Shown one piece after another: positions 15,591-24,878 of a DNA stretch of 64,000 bases; position 1 is the stretch's first letter; each line of letters begins with the position of its first letter. Source of the stretch: Paraburkholderia unamae (GTDB lineage: Bacteria; Pseudomonadota; Gammaproteobacteria; Burkholderiales; Burkholderiaceae); assembly GCF_003268775.1 (NCBI RefSeq), contig NZ_QLSU01000003.1:186001-250000 (forward strand), given 5' to 3'. Made by a program: the position numbers and the translations under genes. The notes beneath the pieces are model-generated. The model saw only the letters and a program-made list of their open reading frames with translations. It was not told the DNA's origin and did no database searches.

Positions 15591-16631
15591 GTGAAGATGT
15601 CTTTCCGTTGGTATGGCGAGTCCGATCCGGTCTCGTTGCAGTACATCCGCCAGATCCCCGGCGTGACGCAAATCGTCTCGGCCGTCTACGACGAGCCGGT
15701 GGGCGAGGTCTGGCCCGAGCACAAGATCGCCGCGCTCAAGGCGACCATCGAAGCCGCGGGCCTGCGCTTCGAGGTGGTGGAGTCGGTACCGGTGCACGAG
15801 GACATCAAACTCGGCAAGCCCTCGCGCGATCGCCTGATCGCCAACTATCAGCAGACGATCCGCCATCTCGCGGCGGCGGGCATCCGCGTGATCTGCTACA
15901 ACTTCATGCCCGTGTTCGACTGGACCCGCACCGAACTCGCCAAGACGCTCGAAGACGGTTCCACCTGCCTCGCCTTCAGCGTGGACGAAGTCGAGCGCAT
16001 CGATCCGGCCAAGGGCATTTCGCTGCCGGGCTGGGATTCGAGCTACCGGCCCGAGCAACTGCAAGCGCTGCTCGCCGAATACCGCGACGTGGACGAGGCC
16101 GGGCTTTGGGCCAACCTCGAATATTTTCTGAAAGCGATCGTGCCCGTGGCCGCCGAATGCGGCGTCAAGATGGCGATCCATCCCGACGATCCGCCGCGCC
16201 CCATCTTCGGGCTGCCGCGCATCGTGAAGAACCGCGACGACCTCGCGCGCATCGTGAAGATCGTCGACGATCCGGCCAACGGTCTCACGCTCTGCTCGGG
16301 CTCGCTCGGCGCAGGCCCGCAGAACAACGTGGAAGCGCTCGTGCGCGAGTTCGGCGGCATGGGGCGCATTCATTTCGCGCATATCCGCAACGTGAAGATC
16401 ACGCCCGAAGGCGATTTTGAGGAGTCCGCACATCTTTCGAGTTGCGGCTCGCTCGACATCGCCGCCATCGTGAAGGCCTATCACGACACGGGTTTCACGG
16501 GCTACGTGCGCCCCGACCACGGCCGCATGATCTGGGGCGAGACGGGCAAGCCCGGCTATGGCCTGTACGATCGCGCGCTCGGCGCGGTCTACCTGAACGG
16601 CCTGTGGGAAGCGATGGACAAGCTGGCCTGA
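15591..16631 (+). CDS. uxuA: Mannonate dehydratase
   Basis: A 346-residue TIM-barrel enzyme of the UxuA family that turns D-mannonate into 2-keto-3-deoxygluconate in glucuronate breakdown. The N-terminal [36 protein letters not shown] and [16 protein letters not shown], and near the C-terminus [11 protein letters not shown], are family motifs with the metal-binding His and Cys. GTG 15591 has AAGGAG 6 nt upstream; the ATG two codons later is 12 nt away and less likely. It is followed by an MFS transporter and divergent from a UxuR-like regulator. No uronate isomerase or mannonate oxidoreductase gene lies here. Confidence 0.95.
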   Translation: MKMSFRWYGESDPVSLQYIRQIPGVTQIVSAVYDEPVGEVWPEHKIAALKATIEAAGLRFEVVESVPVHEDIKLGKPSRDRLIANYQQTIRHLAAAGIRVICYNFMPVFDWTRTELAKTLEDGSTCLAFSVDEVERIDPAKGISLPGWDSSYRPEQLQALLAEYRDVDEAGLWANLEYFLKAIVPVAAECGVKMAIHPDDPPRPIFGLPRIVKNRDDLARIVKIVDDPANGLTLCSGSLGAGPQNNVEALVREFGGMGRIHFAHIRNVKITPEGDFEESAHLSSCGSLDIAAIVKAYHDTGFTGYVRPDHGRMIWGETGKPGYGLYDRALGAVYLNGLWEAMDKLA

Positions 16632-16754
16632 CGGTTTGAATCCCGTGCGCGGTTGAACCGTAAAACCGGACCGCGCACACGAAACCTGCACGAACAAGAG
16701 CGCCCGCCCCACGAAGCGAGCGCACCGGCAACCCCAGCGAAGCGGAGACCTTCG

Positions 16755-18104
16755 ATGCCAAAAATCCGATGGGCGATGATCTTTATGTGTTTCCTCGCCA
16801 ACGTCATCAATTTCGTCGATCGCGCGAACCTCGCGATCGCGGCCCCGAGCATCCGCGCGGATCTCGGCCTCGACGCCGTGGGCATGGGCCTCGTGCTGAG
16901 CGCGTTCTTCTGGACCTACGCGTTCCTGCAACTGCCCGCGGGCTGGTTCATCGACAAGGTGGGCGTGCGCGTGGCGCTGGCGCTCGCGGTGGGCTGGTGG
17001 TCCGTGTTCACGATCGCCACGGGCGCGGCGCGCGGCCTCGCGCAACTCGTGGGCATGCGCCTGATGCTGGGCGTGGGCGAAGCCGCGGCGATTCCCTCGT
17101 TCGCGAAGGTCGCGTTCAACTGGTTTCCGCGCAGCGAGCGCGGCCTAGCCAGCAGCATCTTCGACAGCGGCTCGCGCGTGGGCTCCGCGCTCTCGCTGCC
17201 GCTCGTCGCGTGGCTCATCTCGCTCATCGGCTGGCGCGGCTCGTTTGCCGTGACGGGGAGCCTGGGCGTCATCTGGGCGCTTGCCTGGTGGTTCATCTAT
17301 CGCGACCCGGAACGCTACCGCGCAATCGCGCCGCAAGCCGTCGATGCGCTGCTCGCCCAACGCGGCGCCGCACCCGCAGCAAGCGCCGGCGCTTCAGTCA
17401 ACAACCCGGCCAACGACCCAACCGACGCCGACGCGCCGCGCGTGTCGTGGCTCGACCTGTTCCGCTACCGCACGGTGTGGGGCATGATGATCGGCCTCTT
17501 CTGCCTGAACTTCGCGATCTACTTCTTCATCACCTGGTTTCCCAGCTACCTGCTGCAATCGCGCGGCTTCTCGCTCGCTTCGCTGGGCACGCTCGGCATG
17601 CTGCCTGCGCTGCTCGCCATTCCCGGCGGCTGGCTCGGCGGCTGGGTCTCGGACAGCCTCTTCAAGCGCGGCTGGAGCGCCACGGCGGCGCGCAAAACCT
17701 GCCTCGTGGGCGGCATGCTCGCTTCGTCGTCGATTGCGCTTTCCGCGCTCGTTCACGACGTCGGCCTGTGCCTCGCGCTGTTCTCGCTCTCGTATGCAGG
17801 CCTCTCGTTCGCGGGCGCCAACGTCTGGACGCTGGTGGGCGAAGTCGCGCCCACGCCCGCGCACGTGGCCTCGCTGGGCGGCATCCAGAATTTCGCGGGC
17901 AATCTCGCGGGCATCTTCATCACCACCTTCACCGGCGTGATGCTCTCGATCACGCAAGGCTCGTTCGTCGTACCGCTCGTGGCCGCGGGCGTGCTGTGCG
18001 TGGTCGGTGCGTTGTCCTATCTGTTTCTCGTGGGCAAGGTCGAGCCGCTGCCGGCGCTCGGTGCGGCGCACGCCGCGAGAAGCGACCGCGCCAGCGCCAT
18101 GTGA
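16755..18104 (+). CDS. MFS transporter, ACS family, probable hexuronate permease
   Basis: A 449-residue protein with about 12 membrane helices. It has the anion:cation symporter (ACS) signature region (NVINFVDRANLAIAAPSIRADLG), then QLPAGWFIDKVGVRVAL and GVGEAAAIPSF, as in ExuT, GarP and GudP. GGAGA stands 6 nt before the ATG. It lies 123 bp after uxuA on the same strand and probably brings in glucuronate, galacturonate or mannonate for it. The loop at ~200-225 is rich in Ala, Asn and Pro and variable. Confidence 0.85.
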   Translation: MPKIRWAMIFMCFLANVINFVDRANLAIAAPSIRADLGLDAVGMGLVLSAFFWTYAFLQLPAGWFIDKVGVRVALALAVGWWSVFTIATGAARGLAQLVGMRLMLGVGEAAAIPSFAKVAFNWFPRSERGLASSIFDSGSRVGSALSLPLVAWLISLIGWRGSFAVTGSLGVIWALAWWFIYRDPERYRAIAPQAVDALLAQRGAAPAASAGASVNNPANDPTDADAPRVSWLDLFRYRTVWGMMIGLFCLNFAIYFFITWFPSYLLQSRGFSLASLGTLGMLPALLAIPGGWLGGWVSDSLFKRGWSATAARKTCLVGGMLASSSIALSALVHDVGLCLALFSLSYAGLSFAGANVWTLVGEVAPTPAHVASLGGIQNFAGNLAGIFITTFTGVMLSITQGSFVVPLVAAGVLCVVGALSYLFLVGKVEPLPALGAAHAARSDRASAM

Positions 18105-18115
18105 CCACTGTGCGA

Positions 18116-18137
18116 CGCCCATGTGCCGGCATGGGCG
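18116..18137. terminator. Hairpin after the hexuronate transporter
   Basis: CGCCCATG (18116-18123) and CATGGGCG (18130-18137) form an 8-bp stem with a 6-nt loop, 11 bp after the transporter stop. There is no clear T-run, so its role as terminator is tentative. Confidence 0.4.
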
Positions 18138-18251
18138 CGGCCTTCCGGCCCCGATACCGGCCACGGATTCCGGCAGTTGCATGCATCGCCCGTTTACGCT
18201 ACTTTATGCTCGTTTTTGATCGATTGAGCCGACCAGCGGGAGCGAGCCAGC

Positions 18252-19043
18252 ATGCAACGAACACGCCAGGAAGCCTTGGAAGGCCTGCTTCCCGATGAAC
18301 GCGAGCGCCTGATTCTCGAAAAGCTGCGCGCCGAGGGCCGCGTGATCGCGGCCGAACTCGCCGCGCAGTTCGAGACGTCCGAACACACTATCCGCCGCCA
18401 TTTGCGCGACCTCGCCGAGGCGGGGCATTGCAAACGCGTGTACGGCGGCGCGCTGCTCACCTCGCCCGCCAACAAGCCCGCCTCCGTGCGCATGCGCGAA
18501 CAGGTGGACGCCAAGGCGCGCCTCGCGCGCGCCGCGGCGGCGCTCGTGCAGCCCAACCAGGTGATCCTGCTCGACGCGGGCTCGACCAATGTGGAAATCG
18601 CGGCGGCGCTGCCCGAGCATGCGGGCCTCACGGTCGTCACGACTTCGCCGCAAGCCTGCGTGCGCCTGCTGGAGCGGCCCGGCATCGACGTAATCCTGAT
18701 CGGCGGGCGCGTGAGCGCGCAGGCGGCCGGTTCGATGGGTGCGACGGCGCTCGTGCAAATCCAGCAGATCAAGGCCGACCTGTGTTTTCTCGGCGCCTGC
18801 GCGCTCGATCCTTCCGAAGGCATCGCCGCCTTCGATGCTGAGGATGCCGAACTGAAGCGTGCGATGGTCGCGGCAAGCGGACAAATCGCGGCGGCCGTCA
18901 CCACCGAAAAGCTGATGACGTCCGCGCCGTTCGTCATCGCGCCCTGCGCCGCGCTCGACTATCTGGTGGTCGACGCCGACGTGCCCAAACCGCATCTGAA
19001 GCAACTGAAAGCCGCCTGCGGCGACGTGACGGTCGCGCGATGA
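18252..19043 (+). CDS. DeoR/GlpR-family transcriptional regulator
   Basis: A 263-residue regulator. Residues ~15-70 are the DeoR HTH (RLILEKLRAEGRVIAAELAA, SEHTIRRHLRDLAEAG, KRVYGGAL). Residues ~85-245 are the sensor domain of the ribose-isomerase fold (ILLDAGSTNVEIAAALP, DVILIGGRVSAQAAGSMG, FLGACALDPSEGIAAF), which binds sugar phosphates. It overlaps the next gene by ATGA, so the two are one operon and the regulator probably controls that transporter. The effector is unknown. Confidence 0.92.
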   Translation: MQRTRQEALEGLLPDERERLILEKLRAEGRVIAAELAAQFETSEHTIRRHLRDLAEAGHCKRVYGGALLTSPANKPASVRMREQVDAKARLARAAAALVQPNQVILLDAGSTNVEIAAALPEHAGLTVVTTSPQACVRLLERPGIDVILIGGRVSAQAAGSMGATALVQIQQIKADLCFLGACALDPSEGIAAFDAEDAELKRAMVAASGQIAAAVTTEKLMTSAPFVIAPCAALDYLVVDADVPKPHLKQLKAACGDVTVAR

Positions 19044-20251
19044 AATCCGTACGCGAACGCTACGCCACCAAGGCCGTCTTTCTCGCCAACGGCTTCGGCA
19101 TTGGCGCGTGGGCCGTCGAGGTGCCGCGCGTGAAAGACAAGCTGCTGCTCGGCGATTCGATGCTGGGCGTCGCCCTCTTCGCCTTTGCGCTCGGCGCCAT
19201 CATCGCCATGCCGCTGGCCGGGCGGCTCGCGCCGAGGTTCGGCAGCGGCCGCGCAACCGCGCTGCTCGGCGTGCTGTTCGTCGCCGCGTTTCCCTTGCCC
19301 GCGCTCGCACCGAACGCGCCGCTGTTGTGCGCGGCGCTGCTGCTGCTCGGCGCGATCAACGGCGCGCTCGACGTCTCCATGAACGGCCACGCCAGCGCCA
19401 TCGAAGCGACATGGGGCGCGCCGATCATGTCGTCGTTCCATGCGGCGTGGAGCGCGGGCGGCCTCGCGGGGGCGGCCTTCGGCACGCTGTTGCAGCGCGC
19501 GGGCTTCGGCGTGCTGAGCGGCCTCGCGCTGCCCGATCTGCCTATCGCCGCGCTGATCGTGGGCGCGGCGTGGCTCTCGCTGCGCGACGTGGGCGAGCGG
19601 CCCGCCGCCGCGCCGGGCGGCTTCGCGCTACCGCGCGCGGGTGTCATGAAGCTCGCCGCGCTCGCGTTCCTGTGCATGATGGCCGAGGGCGCGATTGCGG
19701 ACTGGAGCGCCGTATTCCTGCGCGCCGCGCTGCCGTCGCATGCGGATAGCGCGGGCATTGGCTACACGGCGTTCGCCTTCGCCATGGCGGCGTGCCGCAT
19801 GGTCGGCGACGCGTTCGTGAAGCGTCTGGGCGCGGTGCGCGTGGTCGCGCTGGGCGGGCTGCTTTCGGCGGCGGGGCTCACCGCCGTGCTCGCCGCGCCC
19901 GCGCGCAGTACGGCGGTGATTGGCTTTATCTACGTGGGCATCGGGCTCGCCAATGTCGTGCCGGTGATCTTCAGCGCCGCCGGGCGCACGACGAATCCGC
20001 CCGTCACGGGCGTGTCGATGGCCGCGACCGCCGGTTATGCGGGCTTTCTGGTGGGGCCGCCGTTGATCGGCTTTGGCGCGGGTGTGGTCGGCTTGCCGCT
20101 CGCGCTCGGCGTGCTAGTGATCGCCACGCTTGCGGTGGGTTTCGCGGGCAGTCGGGCGGTGCGTGACGTGGATGTTTCGCGCCACGCGCATGCGTCGCGT
20201 TCGCAAAGTCACCGCAACGCGCGCGACGCCAATCGTATCGAAGCCGATTGA
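19040..20251 (+). CDS. MFS transporter (YbjJ-like)
   Basis: A 403-residue MFS protein with about 12 membrane helices. It opens with FLANGFGIGAWAVEVPRVKDKL and has the MNGHASAIEATWG motif typical of the YbjJ/FucP-like branch. Its start overlaps the DeoR stop in ATGA, indicating translational coupling. This pairing with a DeoR regulator suggests a sugar or sugar-like substrate, in or out of the cell. The C-terminal ~20 residues are polar with several His and Ser. Confidence 0.8.
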   Translation: MKSVRERYATKAVFLANGFGIGAWAVEVPRVKDKLLLGDSMLGVALFAFALGAIIAMPLAGRLAPRFGSGRATALLGVLFVAAFPLPALAPNAPLLCAALLLLGAINGALDVSMNGHASAIEATWGAPIMSSFHAAWSAGGLAGAAFGTLLQRAGFGVLSGLALPDLPIAALIVGAAWLSLRDVGERPAAAPGGFALPRAGVMKLAALAFLCMMAEGAIADWSAVFLRAALPSHADSAGIGYTAFAFAMAACRMVGDAFVKRLGAVRVVALGGLLSAAGLTAVLAAPARSTAVIGFIYVGIGLANVVPVIFSAAGRTTNPPVTGVSMAATAGYAGFLVGPPLIGFGAGVVGLPLALGVLVIATLAVGFAGSRAVRDVDVSRHAHASRSQSHRNARDANRIEAD

Positions 20252-20285
20252 TACGCATGCATGATACCCATGCTGATTCGCATGC

Positions 20286-20303
20286 CGCCGCGAAAATGCG
20301 GCG
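20286..20303. terminator. GC hairpin after the DeoR-MFS pair
   Basis: CGCCGC (20286-20291) and GCGGCG (20298-20303) with a GAAAAT loop, 34 bp after the stop of the YbjJ-like gene. No strong T-run follows. Tentative terminator. Confidence 0.35.
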
Positions 20304-20392
20304 TGGCGAATTTCACCACAAGATCCGGATAGCCCCGCCCAGGCGCGCTCCGTAGACTCGGTCCCGAAGCTCCAACCCACGCATCCGGCGCA

Positions 20393-20410
20393 CGCCGGAT
20401 CGATCTTCGG
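20393..20410. promoter_or_regulatory. Palindrome just before an MFS start codon
   Basis: ATCCGGCG and CGCCGGAT around CA make a perfect 8-bp dyad whose end is 10 bp before the ATG at 20421. The gene has no good Shine-Dalgarno sequence, so the structure may be an operator or may affect translation. Confidence 0.4.
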
Positions 20411-20420
20411 GATATCTGCA

Positions 20421-21731
20421 ATGAGAGGCACACCAGGAAACGCGCAAGCGCCCGCCAACGCGCAGCGAGTCATCGTCAATCTTTCGCACGCGAGTCTCGC
20501 GGCGCAATTCAGCGAGCAGATGGCCATCGCGGTCATTCCGATCGTGGCGGTCGTGGCACTCGGCGCTTCGGCCCAACAGTCCGCCACGTTGCAGGCCGTC
20601 AACACGCTGCCGTTCCTGCTGCTCTCGCTGCCCGCCGGGCTCGTCGCCGATCGCAGCCGGCGCAAGCCGCTCATGATCGCGACCGAACTGCTGCGCGCCG
20701 CCGCCCTTTTCGTGTTGTTCGCGCTGTTTCATGCGCGCGTGCTTTCGCTCGTCACGTTAGGCACGCTGGGCTTTGCCATCGCCACCGGCACCGTCGTGTT
20801 CAGCGTCGCCGCGCCTTCGCTGGTCGCGGCCATGGTCGAAACGGGCGACTTGCTCACGGCCAACCGGCGGCTCGAAATCGCGCGCAGCATCGCCTATACG
20901 GCAGGCCCGGCCGTGGGCGGCGTATTCGCGGGCTGGGCCTCGGGCGTATTCGCGTTTCTCGCGGCGTTCGCCTTGTCGCTCGCGAGCGCGTGGTGTCTCG
21001 CGCGCCTGCCCGCCGAAACGCCACGCCCGCGAGCGCGGCGCGCGCTCGTGCACGAACTCTTCGACGGCGTGCAGTTCATCGCGCGCAGCACGCATTTGCG
21101 GCCTATCGTGGCCACCGCCTTCGTGTTCAATACCTCGTGGTATTTGCTGCTCGCGGTCTTCGCCTGGTACGCGATACACCGGCTCGCGTTCGCGCCGTCG
21201 GCCGTGGGCGTGGCGCTCGGCGTGTATGGCTTCGGCATGGTGGGCGGCGCGTTTCTCTACCAGGCCATCGCGAAGCGACTCGTATTCGGCCGGCAAATTC
21301 TGCTCGGGCCGATGAGCGCCGCGCTCGCCTCGGTGCTCATGGCCAGCACGGTTTTCACGCATTCGCGCGCGACCGTGTTTCTTGCGTTCTTCCTGTTCGG
21401 CTTCGGACCGATCGTCTGGACCATCTCGACCACGGCGTTGCGCCAGGTCGTCACGCCGCGCGATCTGATCGCGCGCGTTTCCTCGGTCATCATGATGGCG
21501 ACGTTTGGCGCCCGCCCGCTGGGCGCGATGCTCGGCGCGTTCCTGAGCACGCGCTTCGGCATGACGAGCTGCCTCGTGGGCGCCGCATGCGGCTTCGCCG
21601 CGCAGCTTGCGATCATCGTGCTCTCGGCGCCCGCGCGGCTGCGCTCGATCGAAAGCCTGGAAGCGGCGCGAGCCGGGCAGCGCGACGCCGCATCGGCGAT
21701 GCGCCTCGCGACCGGGAACCGGCAAGAGTAA
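20421..21731 (+). CDS. MFS exporter of the EntS-like (MFS_3) group
   Basis: A 436-residue MFS protein with about 12 helices. NLSHASLAAQFSEQMAIAVIPIVAV, LPAGLVADRSRRKPLMI and ANRRLEIARSIAYTAGPAVGG are typical of the EntS/enterobactin-exporter-like group, whose members export siderophores or drugs. No siderophore biosynthesis genes lie nearby. The ribosome site is weak (GGGAT). It converges on the lactonase gene with a small hairpin between them. Confidence 0.82.
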   Translation: MRGTPGNAQAPANAQRVIVNLSHASLAAQFSEQMAIAVIPIVAVVALGASAQQSATLQAVNTLPFLLLSLPAGLVADRSRRKPLMIATELLRAAALFVLFALFHARVLSLVTLGTLGFAIATGTVVFSVAAPSLVAAMVETGDLLTANRRLEIARSIAYTAGPAVGGVFAGWASGVFAFLAAFALSLASAWCLARLPAETPRPRARRALVHELFDGVQFIARSTHLRPIVATAFVFNTSWYLLLAVFAWYAIHRLAFAPSAVGVALGVYGFGMVGGAFLYQAIAKRLVFGRQILLGPMSAALASVLMASTVFTHSRATVFLAFFLFGFGPIVWTISTTALRQVVTPRDLIARVSSVIMMATFGARPLGAMLGAFLSTRFGMTSCLVGAACGFAAQLAIIVLSAPARLRSIESLEAARAGQRDAASAMRLATGNRQE

Positions 21732-21748
21732 GGCGGCCGAAGCCGCCT
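21731..21748. terminator. Hairpin between convergent MFS and lactonase genes
   Basis: AGGCGGC and GCCGCCT close a stable CGAA tetraloop (stem 7 bp, 21731-21748). It overlaps the MFS stop codon and lies 3 bp from the lactonase stop. TGTGTT follows on the plus strand. Probably a bidirectional terminator. Confidence 0.5.
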
Positions 21749-21751
21749 GTG

Positions 21752-22846
21752 TTACTCGTTCGAACCGTTGAAGTCCACCACTTCGATCCAGTTCGCGCCC
21801 TTGCCCACCGGGTACTTGCCGATCTCATGCAGCGCGCCGCTCTTTGCGTCGATGCGGTAGGCGCTCAGCGTGGGCGAAAGCTGGCCCACGGCGAACAGAT
21901 ACTGGCCCGAGGGGTCGATGTTGAAGCCGCGCGGCTGCTTTTCCGTGGCGTAAGTCCCGATACGCGTGAGCTTGCCCGTTTCCTGGTTCACGCGATACGC
22001 GCCCAGCGTGCTCGACGTGCGCTCGGAAATGTACAGATGGCGGCCGTCGGGCGTGAGATGCACATCGGCGCCCCACGGCTTGTCGCCGGAAAAGCCCGCG
22101 GGCAGGATCGAAACGGTCTGCACCGGCTTGACGGTGTCGGTGGCCGCGTTGAACGCGAGCACGTGCAGTTTGCCGTCGAGTTCGTCGATCAGATACACGA
22201 AGCGCTGGTCCGCCGAAAACTGGAAGTGGCGCGGGCCGGAGCCCTTGGGCGGCGAATAGGCGGGCTGCGCGTCTTCGGTCAGCGCGCCCGTGGAGGCGTC
22301 GAACTTCAGGCGCAGCCAGGCGTCCGCGCCGAGCACCGAGGCGAACGCGTAACGGTTGTCCGCCGAGGTGCGAATGGCGTGCGCCATCGGGCCCGTCTTC
22401 ACGGTCTGCTGCACGTCGCCCGCCACGCCGTTTTCGCCGATGCGGTTCACGGCCAGCAGGTTGCCGCCATACGAAGCGGAGAACAGATAGCGGCCCGTGC
22501 CGTCGGTGGAGACATACGCCATGCTTTCGGCGAGCGGTGCGCGGCCGAGTTCGACAAGGCGGCCGTCCAGCGGATTGATCGCGAAGCTCACCACGCTATA
22601 CGGCTTCGAGCGCAGCGCCGCATACAGACGGTGATGGTCGGGCGAGAGCGCCATCGGCATGACCGTGCCGCCCACGGGCACGGTTTCCACGGCCGCGAGC
22701 GCGCCGCTTTGCGCATCGAGGCGCAACACCGAGATGTCCTGGCTATCGGCGTTCGACACGTACACGTACGTCGCCGCATGCACGGCCACCGATGCCGCGA
22801 GCCCAAAAACCGCACCGACCACGCTGCGCAGGATTGTCTTCTTCAT
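21752..22846 (-). CDS. Exported beta-propeller lactonase (YbhE/6-phosphogluconolactonase family)
   Basis: A 364-residue protein with a signal peptide (residues 1-24, ending SVAVHA). Seven-bladed propeller repeats follow, seen as recurring units such as YVYVSNADSQDISVLRLD, ALSPDHHRLYAALR, STDGTGRYLFSASYGG, TPDGRHLYISERTSSTLGAYR and IDPSGQYLFAVG. Members hydrolyse lactones (6-phosphogluconolactone, or muconate-type and other carboxylactones in exported versions). The export signal argues against a role in the pentose phosphate pathway. AAGGGA stands 7 nt before the ATG. Substrate unknown. Confidence 0.85.
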   Translation of the reverse strand: MKKTILRSVVGAVFGLAASVAVHAATYVYVSNADSQDISVLRLDAQSGALAAVETVPVGGTVMPMALSPDHHRLYAALRSKPYSVVSFAINPLDGRLVELGRAPLAESMAYVSTDGTGRYLFSASYGGNLLAVNRIGENGVAGDVQQTVKTGPMAHAIRTSADNRYAFASVLGADAWLRLKFDASTGALTEDAQPAYSPPKGSGPRHFQFSADQRFVYLIDELDGKLHVLAFNAATDTVKPVQTVSILPAGFSGDKPWGADVHLTPDGRHLYISERTSSTLGAYRVNQETGKLTRIGTYATEKQPRGFNIDPSGQYLFAVGQLSPTLSAYRIDAKSGALHEIGKYPVGKGANWIEVVDFNGSNE

Positions 22847-22898
22847 GTATTCCCTTCTGATTCGTTAGTTATATTAAGTGTTATCGAATTGCACGGCT

Positions 22899-24458
22899 TC
22901 AGGCGATCGCACCCACGCGAAACACCGAAACGGCTTCCTTCATCGATTGCGCCTGATGCTCCAGCGCGCTCGCGGCGGCGGCGGCCTGCTCCACGAGCGC
23001 CGCGTTCTGCTGCGTGACCTGATCCATCTGGCTCACGGCCATGCCCACCTGCTGGATGCCCGTGCTTTGCTCGGCGGTGGCCGTGGTGATCTCGGTCATG
23101 ATGGTGGCGACGTTGCGCACCGCACCCACGATCTCGTTCATCGCCTCGCCCGCCTGCGCCACCAGCGCATTGCCGTTGCGCACGTCCTCGATCGAGGCGC
23201 CGATCAGCTCCTTGATCTCGCGCGCCGCGCCCGCGCTGCGTTGCGCGAGCGTGCGCACCTCGCCCGCCACCACGGCGAAGCCGCGTCCCTGTTCGCCCGC
23301 GCGCGCCGATTCCACAGCCGCGTTGAGCGCGAGAATGTTGGTCTGGAACGCGATGCTGTCGATCATGCTCGTGATCTCGGCGATCTTCTGCGAGCTCGCG
23401 CTGATGTCGTGCATGGTCTGCACGGCGCGCCCCACCACGTCGCCGCCGCGCTGCGCGAGATCGGCCGCGCCCGTTGCGAGCGAGCTGGCCTGCGAGGCGT
23501 TCGACGCGTTCTGTTTCACCGTGGAGGTCAGTTCCTCCATGCTGGCCGCCGTTTCTTCGAGCGAGGCCGATTGCTCCTCCGTGCGGCTCGACAGGTCGAG
23601 ATTGCCCGCCGCGATCTCGCGCGCGGCCACGTGGATCGCGTCGCAACTGTCGCGCACGCCCGCCACGGTGCGCGAGAGCCCAGCCTGCATGCGGCGCATC
23701 GCGGCGAACAGCAGGCCGATTTCGTTGCGGCCCGCTTCGGGCACGCGCACCGTGAGATCGTTCGAGGCGATGCGATCGAGCACGGCCGCCGCTTCGGCAA
23801 GCGGCCGCGAAACGATGCGCTGCAAGGCGAAATACGTGGCGACGATCAGGCCCAGCGCGAGCGCAAGGCCCACGCCCACGAGCGTCATGATCGCGGCGTA
23901 GCGCGCGTTGCCCTCTTCGAGCGTCGCTTCGGCCAGCTGGTTGGCGAGCTTCTGGAACTTCTCGACGTTCACCGAGTACGCCGCGCCCGCGTTGGTCACG
24001 TCGCGGTCGTTGACCGCGACGTAGGCCGCGGTGTCGCCGCCGCGCAATGCATCGGTGGCGCGCGTGAGCACGCCGGCGAGCTGCGCCGCCGAGTCGATCA
24101 ACTGGCGCTTGAGGTCCGCATCCATGCCCTCGAACGCGGGCGCGTTGGCGAAAGCCTGCGTCTCGCTCGCCGAAAGCTCGAAGCTGTGGCTCGCGCTTTG
24201 CAGCGCGGAATCGCGCGTGGCCGTGTCGTTGCGCTCCTTGAGCGCGCTATAGGCGCGCACCAGCGCCGAGCGCGTGCGCGTGGTGTCCTTGTAGGCGTCG
24301 TTCACCAGGATGGTCTGGCGTGCGATTTCGTGCAGCCGCTGGGCGTTGGCGTTCGCCTGTCTGAGCGAGAGCACGCCCGCGAGACCGCCGATCAGGATCA
24401 TCACCCCAAAAATCACCAGCACCGCTAGCAGGCTGGCTCGTACCGTCGTGTTGCGCAT
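22899..24458 (-). CDS. Methyl-accepting chemotaxis protein
   Basis: A 519-residue Tar-type chemoreceptor. A membrane helix at ~8-32 is followed by a four-helix periplasmic sensor (~35-188), a second helix (~188-212), HAMP (~212-265) and the cytoplasmic signalling rod with the tip motif at ~375-395 ([25 protein letters not shown], split here as two parts of the conserved hairpin). No NWETF-type tail for CheR binding is present. It resembles the receptor at 45381-47027 in layout. The ligand is unknown. It is 52 bp upstream of the lactonase gene on the same strand, but an AT-rich gap suggests a separate promoter there. Confidence 0.95.
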   Translation of the reverse strand: MRNTTVRASLLAVLVIFGVMILIGGLAGVLSLRQANANAQRLHEIARQTILVNDAYKDTTRTRSALVRAYSALKERNDTATRDSALQSASHSFELSASETQAFANAPAFEGMDADLKRQLIDSAAQLAGVLTRATDALRGGDTAAYVAVNDRDVTNAGAAYSVNVEKFQKLANQLAEATLEEGNARYAAIMTLVGVGLALALGLIVATYFALQRIVSRPLAEAAAVLDRIASNDLTVRVPEAGRNEIGLLFAAMRRMQAGLSRTVAGVRDSCDAIHVAAREIAAGNLDLSSRTEEQSASLEETAASMEELTSTVKQNASNASQASSLATGAADLAQRGGDVVGRAVQTMHDISASSQKIAEITSMIDSIAFQTNILALNAAVESARAGEQGRGFAVVAGEVRTLAQRSAGAAREIKELIGASIEDVRNGNALVAQAGEAMNEIVGAVRNVATIMTEITTATAEQSTGIQQVGMAVSQMDQVTQQNAALVEQAAAAASALEHQAQSMKEAVSVFRVGAIA

Positions 24459-24534
24459 GTTGCTTCAATCCCCGGTTTTCATGGTGTTCTTCTTTACGGC
24501 TCGAACGCCGGAGTCTTGAGGGTGTGCGTTTCAT

Positions 24535-24547
24535 GTTGTCCAACAAC
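24535..24547. promoter_or_regulatory. GTTGT/ACAAC dyad
   Basis: GTTGT-CCA-ACAAC is a perfect 5-bp dyad 77 bp upstream of the chemoreceptor start. The same half-site recurs at 24648, 24666, 24686 and 24696 (as GTTGT or ACAAC), so one regulator could bind several of them. Confidence 0.4.
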
Positions 24548-24664
24548 TTGGCGCATCATCCCACGGCAATACGGTTATCCTGAAATTCGAGTTTACCCTG
24601 AGGGTGGCTCGGATCGCGCACAGCCCGGTTGCCTCGGGCTCCGGCGCGTTGTACGATTGCCTCT

Positions 24665-24706
24665 GACAACCGGCCATGATGTCAAACAACTTTCCGACAA
24701 CTGGCC
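24665..24706. promoter_or_regulatory. Direct repeats upstream of an MFS transporter
   Basis: GACAACCGGCC (24665-24675) and GACAACTGGCC (24696-24706) are 31 bp apart, three helical turns, so bound proteins would sit on the same DNA face. They lie about 170 bp upstream of the MFS gene at 24879. Candidate operator. Confidence 0.4.
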
Positions 24707-24878
24707 GACCATGCGGCGCACGAAGGCCGCGAACGGAACGCGCTTCGGGCGCGTTCCCGCGCAGGTAAATGCGGCGCGCACCCGGCGCGCCGTCTGGAGA
24801 CAGCAGATACGGGCCGCCGCCTCGTTCGCGAGCGCGGGCCCGTGTCTCGCGCACGTTAGACGTTAGAGGCCGATCCAC

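Larger units (their letters stand above)
24459..24878. other. Intergenic region between divergent chemoreceptor and MFS genes
   Basis: A 420-bp gap with no supportable gene. It holds a dyad GTTGT-CCA-ACAAC (24535-24547), a further GTTGT at 24648-24652 facing ACAAC at 24666-24670, and a pair of direct repeats GACAACyGGCC at 24665-24675 and 24696-24706. Apart from these I see no clear -35/-10 pair. It must carry the promoters of both flanking genes. Confidence 0.6.
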
